Below, in pieces: positions 1-5,829 of a stretch of 8,711 nt of DNA. Under the pieces are notes generated by a model, which saw only the letters and a list, made by a program, of their open reading frames with translations, searched no databases and was not told the DNA's origin. The position numbers and the translations under genes are program-made. Each line of letters begins with the position of its first letter. Within the stretch, counting starts at the first letter, position 1. This DNA is from Micrococcaceae bacterium UBA6021 (GTDB taxonomy: Bacteria; Actinomycetota; Actinomycetes; Actinomycetales; Micrococcaceae): the NCBI GenBank assembly GCA_002427975.1, contig DIZT01000216.1, positions 1,483 through 10,193 of the forward strand, given 5' to 3'.

Positions 1-24
1 GTGCAACTCTGCGAGGATGGAGCC

Positions 25-1155
25 ATGGCAGCACATTACGATGTCCTGATTGTGGGCGGCGGCATCGCCGGCCTGTCCCTGGCTTCCGCGCTCGCGGGCA
101 GCTGCAGCATGGCGCTGGTGGAAGCCGAGCAGGAGCTGGCGTACCACACGTCCTCCCGCTCCGCCCGCCAGCTCATTCCGAGCTTCGGCCCGGAGGTGGT
201 CCAGGAGCTCACAGTCCGGACCCTGGAGCTGATGGCGGCACGGGACGCGCAACTGCCCGAACCTGTCCTGTCGCCGCGCAGCTTTTTGCTCATCGGCACG
301 GAGGAATCCGTCCGCGCTGAGGCCAGCGGCCGCATGAAGCCCATCACGCACGCCAGGGCCCTGGAACTGTGCCCTGCGCTGGTGCCAGGGTCCTTCGCCG
401 CCGCAGGCCTGGACACCGGATCCTTCGGCTGCAACGCGCCCCTTTTGCTGGCCGATCACCGGCAGCAGGCAACGGCCGCGGGCGCCGACATCATCACCGG
501 CGCCCGCGTACATTCCGCCCAGCGGCTGGGCACGGGCTGGGAGATCGGCGCCGGGCAGGAGGCCTTTGAAGCCGCTGTGCTGGTTAACGCGGCGGGCGCC
601 TGGGCCGATGAACTGGCGGTGATCAGCGGCGTCGAAAAGCTGGGCCTCCAGCCGTACCGGCGCACTGCGGCGATTGTCGACGTCGAACATCCCCTGCCCG
701 AGCACAGCCCCATGGTGGCGGCAGCGGACAACACCTTCTACTTCCGCCGCGAGGGCGCAGACGTCTTGATCTCGCCGTCGGAATCGGTCCCCAGCGGCCC
801 TGAGGACGCCCGGCCGCGGCCTGGCGACGTGGAGCGGCTGATCGCGAAGCTCAACCAGGTGACCACCCTGGGGATCCGCGGAGTCCGGAGCGCGTGGACG
901 GGGCTCCGGACCGAGGCGGCCGACGGCGTCCCGGTGGCAGGTTTCGACGCCGAAGCCCCCGGATTCTACTGGCTCGCCGGGCAGGGCGGTTACGGTTTCC
1001 AGGCCTCATCGGCCATGGCGGAGCTGGCAGCCGGGCAAATCCTGGCAGGAATGGGCGCCGGGCACAGCGCTGGGCACAGTTCCGGCACCGCCAACCTTCC
1101 GGAATCCCGGACAGCGGAGGCACTGGCCGCCACCCGCTGGTCCATCCGGCGCTGA
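25..1155 (+). CDS. DauA-like FAD-dependent oxidoreductase (D-amino-acid dehydrogenase/oxidase family)
   Basis: This is a 376-aa flavoprotein of the DAO fold, probably oxidising an amino acid or other amine with FAD. The N-terminus has the dinucleotide-binding GGGIAG (residues 11-16) and an acidic residue at the end of the second beta strand (E33). The motif YHTSSRSA (40-47), then VLVNAAGAWADEL, LQPYRR (R212/R213), GLR (R295) and GQGGYGFQ run in the same order as in Pseudomonas D-arginine dehydrogenase DauA (compared from memory). The two substrate-binding arginines appear to be R212 or R213 and R295. DauA's pocket residues His48 and Tyr53 align with Q49 and F54, so the substrate is probably not D-Arg. 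I chose ATG 25 because it puts the FAD motif at residue 11 and has GGAG at 18-21. The frame is open to base 1, so a longer form is not excluded. It ends 11 nt before hutI, suggesting co-transcription. The family is well supported; the substrate is unknown. Confidence 0.85.
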   Translation: MAAHYDVLIVGGGIAGLSLASALAGSCSMALVEAEQELAYHTSSRSARQLIPSFGPEVVQELTVRTLELMAARDAQLPEPVLSPRSFLLIGTEESVRAEASGRMKPITHARALELCPALVPGSFAAAGLDTGSFGCNAPLLLADHRQQATAAGADIITGARVHSAQRLGTGWEIGAGQEAFEAAVLVNAAGAWADELAVISGVEKLGLQPYRRTAAIVDVEHPLPEHSPMVAAADNTFYFRREGADVLISPSESVPSGPEDARPRPGDVERLIAKLNQVTTLGIRGVRSAWTGLRTEAADGVPVAGFDAEAPGFYWLAGQGGYGFQASSAMAELAAGQILAGMGAGHSAGHSSGTANLPESRTAEALAATRWSIRR

Positions 1156-1166
1156 AGAATGGTCCT

Positions 1167-2378
1167 ATGAGCACCCTGATCACCAATATCGCCGAGCTGA
1201 TGACGCAGGACCTGGAACACCGCGTCCTGAAAAATGCCGCCGTGGTGATCGAAGGTGAACGGATTGCGTGGCTTGGCGCCGCAGCTGATGCTCCGGCGGC
1301 CGACGACGCCGTGGATGCCGGCGGCCGGGCCGTCTTGCCGGGCTGGGTGGATTCCCATACGCACCTGGTCTTCGCGGGGGACCGCACCGCAGAGTTCGAG
1401 GCGCGGATGGCAGGGGAGTCCTACTCGGCCGGGGGCATCGCCGTGACCATGGAGGCCACGCGGCGCGCCTCCGATTTCGACCTCACGAGGCTGGCAATGG
1501 CGCGCGTGTCCGAGGCCGTGTCGCAGGGCACCACCTACCTCGAAACCAAGACCGGGTACGGGCTGGATGTTGAGCACGAGGCCCGGAGCGCCAGGATCGC
1601 GTCCACCGTGGCCGATGAAGTCACCTACCTGGGCGCCCACCTGGTCCCGGCGGGCACCAATGCGGAGGCCTACACCGACCTGGTCTGCGGGCCGATGCTG
1701 GACGCCGTCCGGCCGTACGTGCGGTGGGCGGATGTGTTCTGCGAGGAAGGCGCCTTCACCGCTGAGCAGTCCCGCCGGGTCCTTGAGGCGTGCCGTGACG
1801 CCGGGCTGGGGATCCGCGTCCACGGCAACCAGCTGGGCGAGGGGCCCGGCGTGCAGTTGGCGGTGGAATTCGGCGCAGCCAGCGTGGACCACGTGAACTT
1901 CTTGTCCGAGCGGGATGTGGCGGCGCTGGCGGACAGTTGGTCCGGCTGGAATCCGGAAACCGGTACTGGGTCCCGCGGCACCGTGGCAACCTGCCTGCCC
2001 GCGTGCGATCTCTCCACCCGGCAGCCGCTGGCCCCGGGACGTCGGCTGCTGGACGCGGGCGCGCAGGTGGCGCTGGCGTCCAATTGCAATCCGGGAACGT
2101 CGTACACCAGTTCCATGGCGTTCAACGTGGCTACGGCCGTGCTGCAGATGCGCCTCAGCGTCCATGAGGCGGTGCGGGCCGCAACGTACGGGGGTGCGCT
2201 GGCGCTGCACCGGGAGACAGGGAACGACGCCGACGGCGAACGGGCGGTGGGTTCGGTCGCCGTCGGACACCGCGCTGACCTGCAGATGCTTAACGCCCCG
2301 TCAGCCACGCATCTCGCCTACCGCCCGGGCATGCCGCTCACGTACGCTGTGTGGCGGGCAGGCGTGCGGGCACGGTAG
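1167..2378 (+). CDS. hutI: Imidazolonepropionase (histidine degradation)
   Basis: This 403-aa cytosolic amidohydrolase hydrolyses 4-imidazolone-5-propanoate to N-formimidoyl-L-glutamate, the third step of histidine breakdown. Visible family features are the metal-binding HTH (residues 64-66, in DSHTHLVFAGDR), ETKTGYGL (126-133), YLGAHLVP (154-161), HGNQ (219-222, metal His219), VDH (His242) and the CNPGTS segment after residue 306. The fourth metal ligand in the family is an Asp in a (S/T)DxNPG motif. Here it reads SNCNPG, with Asn306 encoded by AAT at 2082-2084. A short insertion around residues 257-271 (SWSGWNPETGTGSRG) lies before the TCLP strand. ATG 1167 is the start that gives a normal-length N-terminus. 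Its Shine-Dalgarno is poor (only GAAGAA), consistent with translation following the gene 11 nt upstream. Other hut genes are not in the window and may lie before it. Identity is secure; full activity is less certain because of Asn306. Confidence 0.95.
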   Translation: MSTLITNIAELMTQDLEHRVLKNAAVVIEGERIAWLGAAADAPAADDAVDAGGRAVLPGWVDSHTHLVFAGDRTAEFEARMAGESYSAGGIAVTMEATRRASDFDLTRLAMARVSEAVSQGTTYLETKTGYGLDVEHEARSARIASTVADEVTYLGAHLVPAGTNAEAYTDLVCGPMLDAVRPYVRWADVFCEEGAFTAEQSRRVLEACRDAGLGIRVHGNQLGEGPGVQLAVEFGAASVDHVNFLSERDVAALADSWSGWNPETGTGSRGTVATCLPACDLSTRQPLAPGRRLLDAGAQVALASNCNPGTSYTSSMAFNVATAVLQMRLSVHEAVRAATYGGALALHRETGNDADGERAVGSVAVGHRADLQMLNAPSATHLAYRPGMPLTYAVWRAGVRAR

Positions 2379-2403
2379 CTGGGCATCGCCAATGTGACGC
2401 AAG

Positions 2404-2458
2404 TTGATTGTTTATCTCTGTTATGATCATCAAACGTCACTTTTTGGTGATTGTTTGA
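2404..2458 (+). promoter_or_regulatory. Candidate promoter and operator array of the DeoR-family gene
   Basis: The 95-nt gap between hutI and the regulator gene is unusually AT-rich for this window. TGATTGTTT occurs twice as an exact direct repeat (2405-2413 and 2448-2456), 43 bp apart, about four helical turns. The second copy is also the right arm of an imperfect inverted repeat: TCAAACGTCAC (2430-2440) faces GTGATTGTTTGA (2447-2458) across TTTTTG. A -10-like TATGAT sits at 2422-2427 between the elements, but no well-spaced -35 hexamer is visible. Repeated half-sites around the regulator's own promoter are typical of autoregulating DeoR-family repressors. The repeats are seen directly; binding and autoregulation are inferred. 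Confidence 0.55.
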
Positions 2459-2473
2459 CGCTGAGAGGCCCCC

Positions 2474-3262
2474 ATGACCCGCACCGACCGCCTGACGGCC
2501 ATCCTGGACATTCTCGCCAAGACCGGCCAGGTGGAGGTGGAGGAGATTGTCTCGCAGCTTGCGGTCTCGCCCGCCACCGCGCGCCGCGATCTGGACAGCC
2601 TGGCCAAACGGCGGCTCCTGACCCGGACCAGGGGCGGGGCCACTATCGGAGCACTGGCCTATGACTTGCCCGGGCGGTACAACCGGGACGACCACGCCGA
2701 AGCCAAGGAACAGATTGCGCAGGCTGCCTCCGCCCTGATTTCGCCCGGTGCGGTGATCGGGCTCTGCGGCGGCACCACCAGCACGGCTTTGGCCCAGATC
2801 CTGGCAACGCGCGAGGACCTCAACGCTCCCGCCAACCAGTCCACGCTGACGGTGGTCACCAACGCGATCAACATTGCCTCGCAGCTGGCTGTCCGGCCCA
2901 ACATCAAAGTCATGGTGACCGGCGGCATCCTGAACCCGCGCTCCTACGAGCTGGTGGGCCCGTACACGGACATCATCATGCAGAAGGTGGTCCTGGACAT
3001 CGCCTTCATCGGCGTGAACGGCATCGACCCCGAGGTCGGCCCCACCAATACGGGGGAGGGCGAAGCATCCGTGAACGCCCTGCTGGCCAGCAGGGCCCGG
3101 ATCTCCTATGTGCTGGCCGACTCCTCCAAAGTGGGCGTCCGTGCGTTCGCTACGATGGACGGCTACGCGTTCAACCGCCTGATCACCGATGCCGGTATCT
3201 CCGCCGAGGACAAGGCCGCGTTCGAAGCCAACGGCACGGAAGTTATCGTGGCGCCGCACTAG
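2474..3262 (+). CDS. DeoR-family transcriptional regulator
   Basis: This 262-aa protein is a DeoR-type repressor that would bind DNA and release it on sensing a phosphorylated sugar. Residues 6-56 form the N-terminal winged helix-turn-helix, with recognition helix SPATARRDLDSL (32-43) followed by the wing RTRGGA. The C-terminal half is the DeoRC sugar-phosphate isomerase-like domain, with GGTTS (99-103) as the likely phosphate loop, TGGILNPRSYELVGP from residue 149, then FIGVNGID and LADSSKVG. The length is standard. ATG 2474 has GAGAGG at 2463-2468, 5 nt upstream. No sugar kinase, isomerase or transporter gene is adjacent, so the regulon cannot be read from the neighbourhood. It is probably monocistronic: hutI ends 95 nt upstream and the downstream gene is convergent after 42 nt. 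No clear terminator is visible in that 42-nt gap. The repeats in its leader suggest autoregulation. Confidence 0.93.
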   Translation: MTRTDRLTAILDILAKTGQVEVEEIVSQLAVSPATARRDLDSLAKRRLLTRTRGGATIGALAYDLPGRYNRDDHAEAKEQIAQAASALISPGAVIGLCGGTTSTALAQILATREDLNAPANQSTLTVVTNAINIASQLAVRPNIKVMVTGGILNPRSYELVGPYTDIIMQKVVLDIAFIGVNGIDPEVGPTNTGEGEASVNALLASRARISYVLADSSKVGVRAFATMDGYAFNRLITDAGISAEDKAAFEANGTEVIVAPH

Positions 3263-3304
3263 GCCAAAGCCGCACCAGGCCACCAACCGCGCTGTGACCG
3301 GGCC

Positions 3305-3985
3305 CTAAAAGATCACCGGCGGCGCATCCAGGACGGTCTCGTCCACCCGGCGGTCAACCCATTGGCTGAACGGAATATCCAGCTCATACTTGCCCATGTC
3401 AGTACGGACAAGCGTCCTGACCGCAGCATTGTCCGGGTTGTTGAGGGATTCGAAGTACTCCACGGACCAGTGGAACCAGCGCATGCAGAAAAGCCGCATG
3501 GTGAGTCCGTGCGTCACCAGCAAGGTGCTGGCGGCATAGTCCGGCTTGGACCAGTGGCGGTAGAGCGTCTCCATGAACGAAGAGATCCGGTCGTAGACAT
3601 CGGAGCCGGATTCGCCCTCGCGGAACCGGTAGAAGAAATGGCCGTAGGCGTTGCGGAGTTCCTTCTGGTCCTCGATGTCGCCCGTGATCTGAAAGTTGGC
3701 CCAGTCCTGCTCACGGAGGCGCGGCTCTTCGATCACCCGTTCCGTGAGGTTGCCAAGGTTGAGCGCCGCCAGCGTCTGGTGCGCCCGCAGGTACGGCGAC
3801 ACGTAGACGCAGACCTGCCGGCCGTCCAGCTCCCGGCGGATCCGTTCCCCGGCCGCCGTGGCCTGCGCCAGGCCCTGGGGAGTCAGCGGAATCCGGTAGT
3901 CCGGGACCCTGTTGTAGACGGAGGTATCGACGTTGGCCGCGGACTGGCCGTGCCGGATCATGATGATTTTCCCTGGCGCGCTCAT
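3305..3985 (-). CDS. Histidine phosphatase superfamily protein, AT74/DET1-like
   Basis: This 226-aa protein belongs to the phosphoglycerate-mutase-like histidine phosphatases. It has the RHG motif with phospho-accepting His12 (residues 11-13), the second arginine in SPYLRAHQT (R67), the acidic residue in LREQDW (E92) and the second catalytic His in VTHG (H159). The stretch LREQDWANFQ, then YGHFFYRF, GESGSDVYDRISSF and MRWFHWSVEYFES closely resembles the yeast broad-range acid phosphatase Det1 and plant AT74 proteins (from memory). This fits better than true glycolytic mutases, which are longer and have different loops. The substrate is unknown. I chose ATG 3985 because it places RHG at residue 11; GAGG lies 3 nt upstream, rather close. 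An in-frame ORF extends 30 codons further upstream without family-like sequence. A TATGCT box (3994-3999, minus strand) would give an almost leaderless transcript. It is convergent with the DeoR gene and divergent from the CPBP gene. Confidence 0.9.
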   Translation of the reverse strand: MSAPGKIIMIRHGQSAANVDTSVYNRVPDYRIPLTPQGLAQATAAGERIRRELDGRQVCVYVSPYLRAHQTLAALNLGNLTERVIEEPRLREQDWANFQITGDIEDQKELRNAYGHFFYRFREGESGSDVYDRISSFMETLYRHWSKPDYAASTLLVTHGLTMRLFCMRWFHWSVEYFESLNNPDNAAVRTLVRTDMGKYELDIPFSQWVDRRVDETVLDAPPVIF

Positions 3986-4084
3986 AAGCCTCAAGCATAG
4001 GTGCCGCCGGCATGGCAGCTGCTGTCCGCGGGCCGGCCCACCGTCAATCAGCGAAGAACCGGAAACTACAGGCAAGATGGAACC

Positions 4085-4864
4085 ATGTTGGTTCCCTCCC
4101 GCCGTCGGCTGCGGATCGAAGTCTGGATTGTTCTCGGACTGTCCCTGGGGCAGTCCGCCGTCTATTCGGTGGTGCAGCTGCTGGAAAAAATGACCCGGGC
4201 CCCGCTGGCGGAGGGGACGTCCACGCTGAACCCCTCACAAAGCACGCGCGAGTATTTCGACCTGACCTACCAGCTGCTGGGCATCATTTTCGCCCTGGTT
4301 CCGGTGCTGTTGGTCATCTACTTCCTCACGGACCAGCGGCAGTCCGGCGCGGATGGAAGTGCGCACGGCAGTTCGGCTTTCCGGAAGCTGGGGTTCAATT
4401 TCGCCCGGCCGGGCCGTGACCTGCTCCAGGGCGTGGGCCTTGCGGCGCTGATCGGGATTCCTTCTTTGGGCCTGTACGCCGCGGGTCGTGCCCTGGGGAT
4501 TACCACCGCCATCATCCCCAGCGCCCTCGATTCCTACTGGTGGACCGTTCCCGTCCTGATCCTGTCGGCGGTACGGCATGCCGTGGTGGAGGAGGTCATT
4601 GTGGTGGGCTACCTCATGGACCGCTTCGGCAAGTTCGGCTGGAGCGTGCCCCTGGCGATCTTCGCAAGCTCCATGCTCCGGGGCAGCTATCACCTTTACC
4701 AGGGGTTCGGGCCGTTCATCGGCAACGCTGTGATGGGCGTGGTGTTCGCCTGGCTTTACACCAGGACCAAGCGGGTCATGCCGCTGGTCATCGCCCATGC
4801 CTTGCTGGATATCGTGGCCTTCGTTGGCTTCAGCCTCTTTGGCCGGGACGTGGGCCTGGGCTAA
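4085..4864 (+). CDS. CPBP-family (Abi/CAAX-protease-like) intramembrane protein
   Basis: This 259-aa polytopic membrane protein has hydrophobic segments near residues 13-33, 62-81, 113-133, 154-168, 187-197, 211-225 and 232-251. The conserved half carries the CPBP (type II CAAX protease/bacteriocin-processing) motifs: the Glu pair E169-E170 in VVEEVIVVGYL, His203 in RGSYH, and H238xxxD242 in IAHALLD. The usual EExxxR first motif has Val174 where Arg is expected, and the usual Phe of FxxxH is Arg199. The three metal-site elements (Glu pair, His, His/Asp) remain, so proteolysis is plausible but unproven. ATG 4085 starts just before the first membrane segment. The ribosome-binding site is weak: GGAA is only 2 nt upstream and AGGCAAGA slightly further. 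The upstream in-frame extension from 4001 overlaps the divergent promoter region and looks non-native. It ends 122 nt before a convergent gene with a strong hairpin between. The physiological substrate is unknown. Confidence 0.88.
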   Translation: MLVPSRRRLRIEVWIVLGLSLGQSAVYSVVQLLEKMTRAPLAEGTSTLNPSQSTREYFDLTYQLLGIIFALVPVLLVIYFLTDQRQSGADGSAHGSSAFRKLGFNFARPGRDLLQGVGLAALIGIPSLGLYAAGRALGITTAIIPSALDSYWWTVPVLILSAVRHAVVEEVIVVGYLMDRFGKFGWSVPLAIFASSMLRGSYHLYQGFGPFIGNAVMGVVFAWLYTRTKRVMPLVIAHALLDIVAFVGFSLFGRDVGLG

Positions 4865-4879
4865 GCCGCCCTACTGTGA

Positions 4880-4912
4880 CCGTGCTGGCCGTTAAGCCGT
4901 GCTGGCCGTTAA
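4880..4912. repeat. 16-bp tandem direct repeat downstream of the CPBP gene
   Basis: CCGTGCTGGCCGTTAA occurs twice exactly, at 4880-4895 and 4897-4912, separated by one G (period 17). It lies in the 122-nt convergent gap right after the CPBP stop codon and just before the long hairpin. It could be a recent tandem duplication or a protein-binding site. No function is evident. Confidence 0.85.
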
Positions 4913-4918
4913 AAGGGA

Positions 4919-4970
4919 TTCGGCCGCCATCGGTGGGTGACATCATTGGCACCCGCTGATGGCGGCCGAA
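4919..4970. terminator. Long hairpin between convergent genes, probable bidirectional terminator
   Basis: The left arm 4919-4939 and right arm 4950-4970 pair over 21 positions. The outer 13 bp are perfect (TTCGGCCGCCATC with GATGGCGGCCGAA). The inner eight pairs include two G-T wobbles. The loop is 10 nt (4940-4949). It lies between the CPBP gene (+, stop 4862-4864) and the VOC gene (-, stop 4987-4989), the expected place for a shared terminator. A short T-rich run (CCCTTTTAA) follows it in the minus-strand sense. On the plus strand only GCTATTAAA follows. Weak U-tracts after strong stems are common in high-GC actinobacteria. Confidence 0.75.
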
Positions 4971-4986
4971 GCTATTAAACGTGCAA

Positions 4987-5625
4987 TCAGATGGTGACTG
5001 CGCCCGTAGCTGTCTCGAAGGTCACCGACAGGATGCCCGGCGTTCCGTGCGGAGCGATCCAGTCAACCGCCACGTCCTCCAGCGGCTTCTCGACAGGTTC
5101 GCCGAGCCATTCCGTCACGCGCTCGGCGGAACCGGCGATGGTCAGGCAGCTCATCTTGACGTTGCTCTCATAGGCGTTAGACGGGTGCAGGGCGGGATCG
5201 CCTTCCCACTTGAGCATGTACGGGACCTGCGGGTCCGCGATCAGGCCCAGAATGCCGATCTGCTTCCAGACGAGCTCACGGCCGTCCGGGAACTTGCGGT
5301 TGCCGTTGACAGCAGCACGGCCCAGACGGTCTTCGAACGGAGCGAGGTCGTCCACTTCGACGCACCAGCCCATCCAGCCGCCGCCGGCTTCGGACCGCGC
5401 CCGGACAGCCTGACCGAACGGAGCCTTATCCGATGCCGGGTGGTTCAGGACCTCCACGACTTCCAGGTATTTGTGGCCGGCGAGGGGAATGATCATGTTC
5501 CGGGTTCCAAACCGGGGGTGCACTCCGCCCTTGACGGCTTCAACGCCGAGGGCGGACGAAATACGTTCGGTGGTGGCAACGAGGCCATCTTGTTCACAGG
5601 CGTAAGAGACGTGATCCATGCGCAT
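4987..5625 (-). CDS. VOC-superfamily (glyoxalase-like) protein
   Basis: This 212-aa protein begins with MDHVSYAC (His5 a likely metal ligand), followed by GGVHPRFGTRNMIIPL (33-48) and HKYLEVVEV (51-59, Glu55 a second likely ligand). This is the signature of the glyoxalase_3-like branch of the vicinal-oxygen-chelate fold, whose members are mostly uncharacterised. A second beta-alpha-beta unit follows (KMSCLTIAGSAERVTEWLG, then ILSVTFET near the C-terminus). No signal peptide or membrane segment is visible, so it is probably cytosolic. ATG 5625 was chosen as the first in-frame start; ATG at 5619 (residue 3) is an equally possible alternative, and neither has a strong Shine-Dalgarno. The gene is divergent from metY, and a good match to the DtxR/IdeR iron box lies 37-55 nt upstream, so iron-dependent repression is a reasonable prediction. 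The reaction is unknown. Confidence 0.87.
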   Translation of the reverse strand: MRMDHVSYACEQDGLVATTERISSALGVEAVKGGVHPRFGTRNMIIPLAGHKYLEVVEVLNHPASDKAPFGQAVRARSEAGGGWMGWCVEVDDLAPFEDRLGRAAVNGNRKFPDGRELVWKQIGILGLIADPQVPYMLKWEGDPALHPSNAYESNVKMSCLTIAGSAERVTEWLGEPVEKPLEDVAVDWIAPHGTPGILSVTFETATGAVTI

Positions 5626-5661
5626 GCCATCATCTTGGCACTTTGTGATGCGGCTCTCAGC

Positions 5662-5680
5662 TAAGGGTAGCCTTACCGGA
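5662..5680. promoter_or_regulatory. Candidate DtxR/IdeR iron box upstream of the VOC gene
   Basis: The sequence TAAGGGTAGCCTTACCGGA matches 16 of 19 positions of the DtxR/IdeR consensus TWAGGTWAGSCTWACCTWA; mismatches are at positions 6, 17 and 18. Its core is a perfect inverted repeat, TAAGG-GTAG-CCTTA. It lies 37 nt upstream of the VOC start codon and 149 nt upstream of metY. On the minus strand, TACCCT (5669 down to 5664) in its centre could be the -10 element of the VOC promoter, so a bound repressor would block that promoter. The match is seen directly; regulation is inferred. Confidence 0.6.
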
Positions 5681-5760
5681 TTTCTGGTGCGTCACGAGTG
5701 GACATTCCGCCGGGAAGCAGGACAGGAAGCGGCCGGTTGACCACCTTCGTCACAATCCTG

Positions 5761-5787
5761 TTCCCGTCAGGGAAGTCTTCCTACACT
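5761..5787 (+). promoter_or_regulatory. Candidate metY promoter and operator
   Basis: TTCCCGTCAGGGAA (5761-5774) is a perfect 5-4-5 inverted repeat. A -10-like TACACT follows at 5782-5787, which would start transcription near 5794 and leave about 36 nt of leader. No good -35 hexamer is visible at normal spacing; the inverted repeat overlaps where it would lie, as an operator or activator site would. The same TACACT hexamer is found in front of metX. No SAM aptamer is visible in this leader. Confidence 0.35.
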
Positions 5788-5829
5788 GAACGCAACCGCG
5801 CAGTTCCACACCACGTCAAGGAGCCTTGA

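Noticed and set aside
990..2270. A 426-codon open frame on the minus strand opposite hutI
   Set aside because: Long antisense frames are expected in high-GC DNA opposite real genes. The translation has no recognisable domain, while the plus strand encodes complete HutI.
2318..3286. A 322-codon open frame on the minus strand opposite the DeoR gene
   Set aside because: It covers the whole regulator gene and its operator region, is rich in Gly/Arg/His low-complexity stretches and matches no family I recognise.
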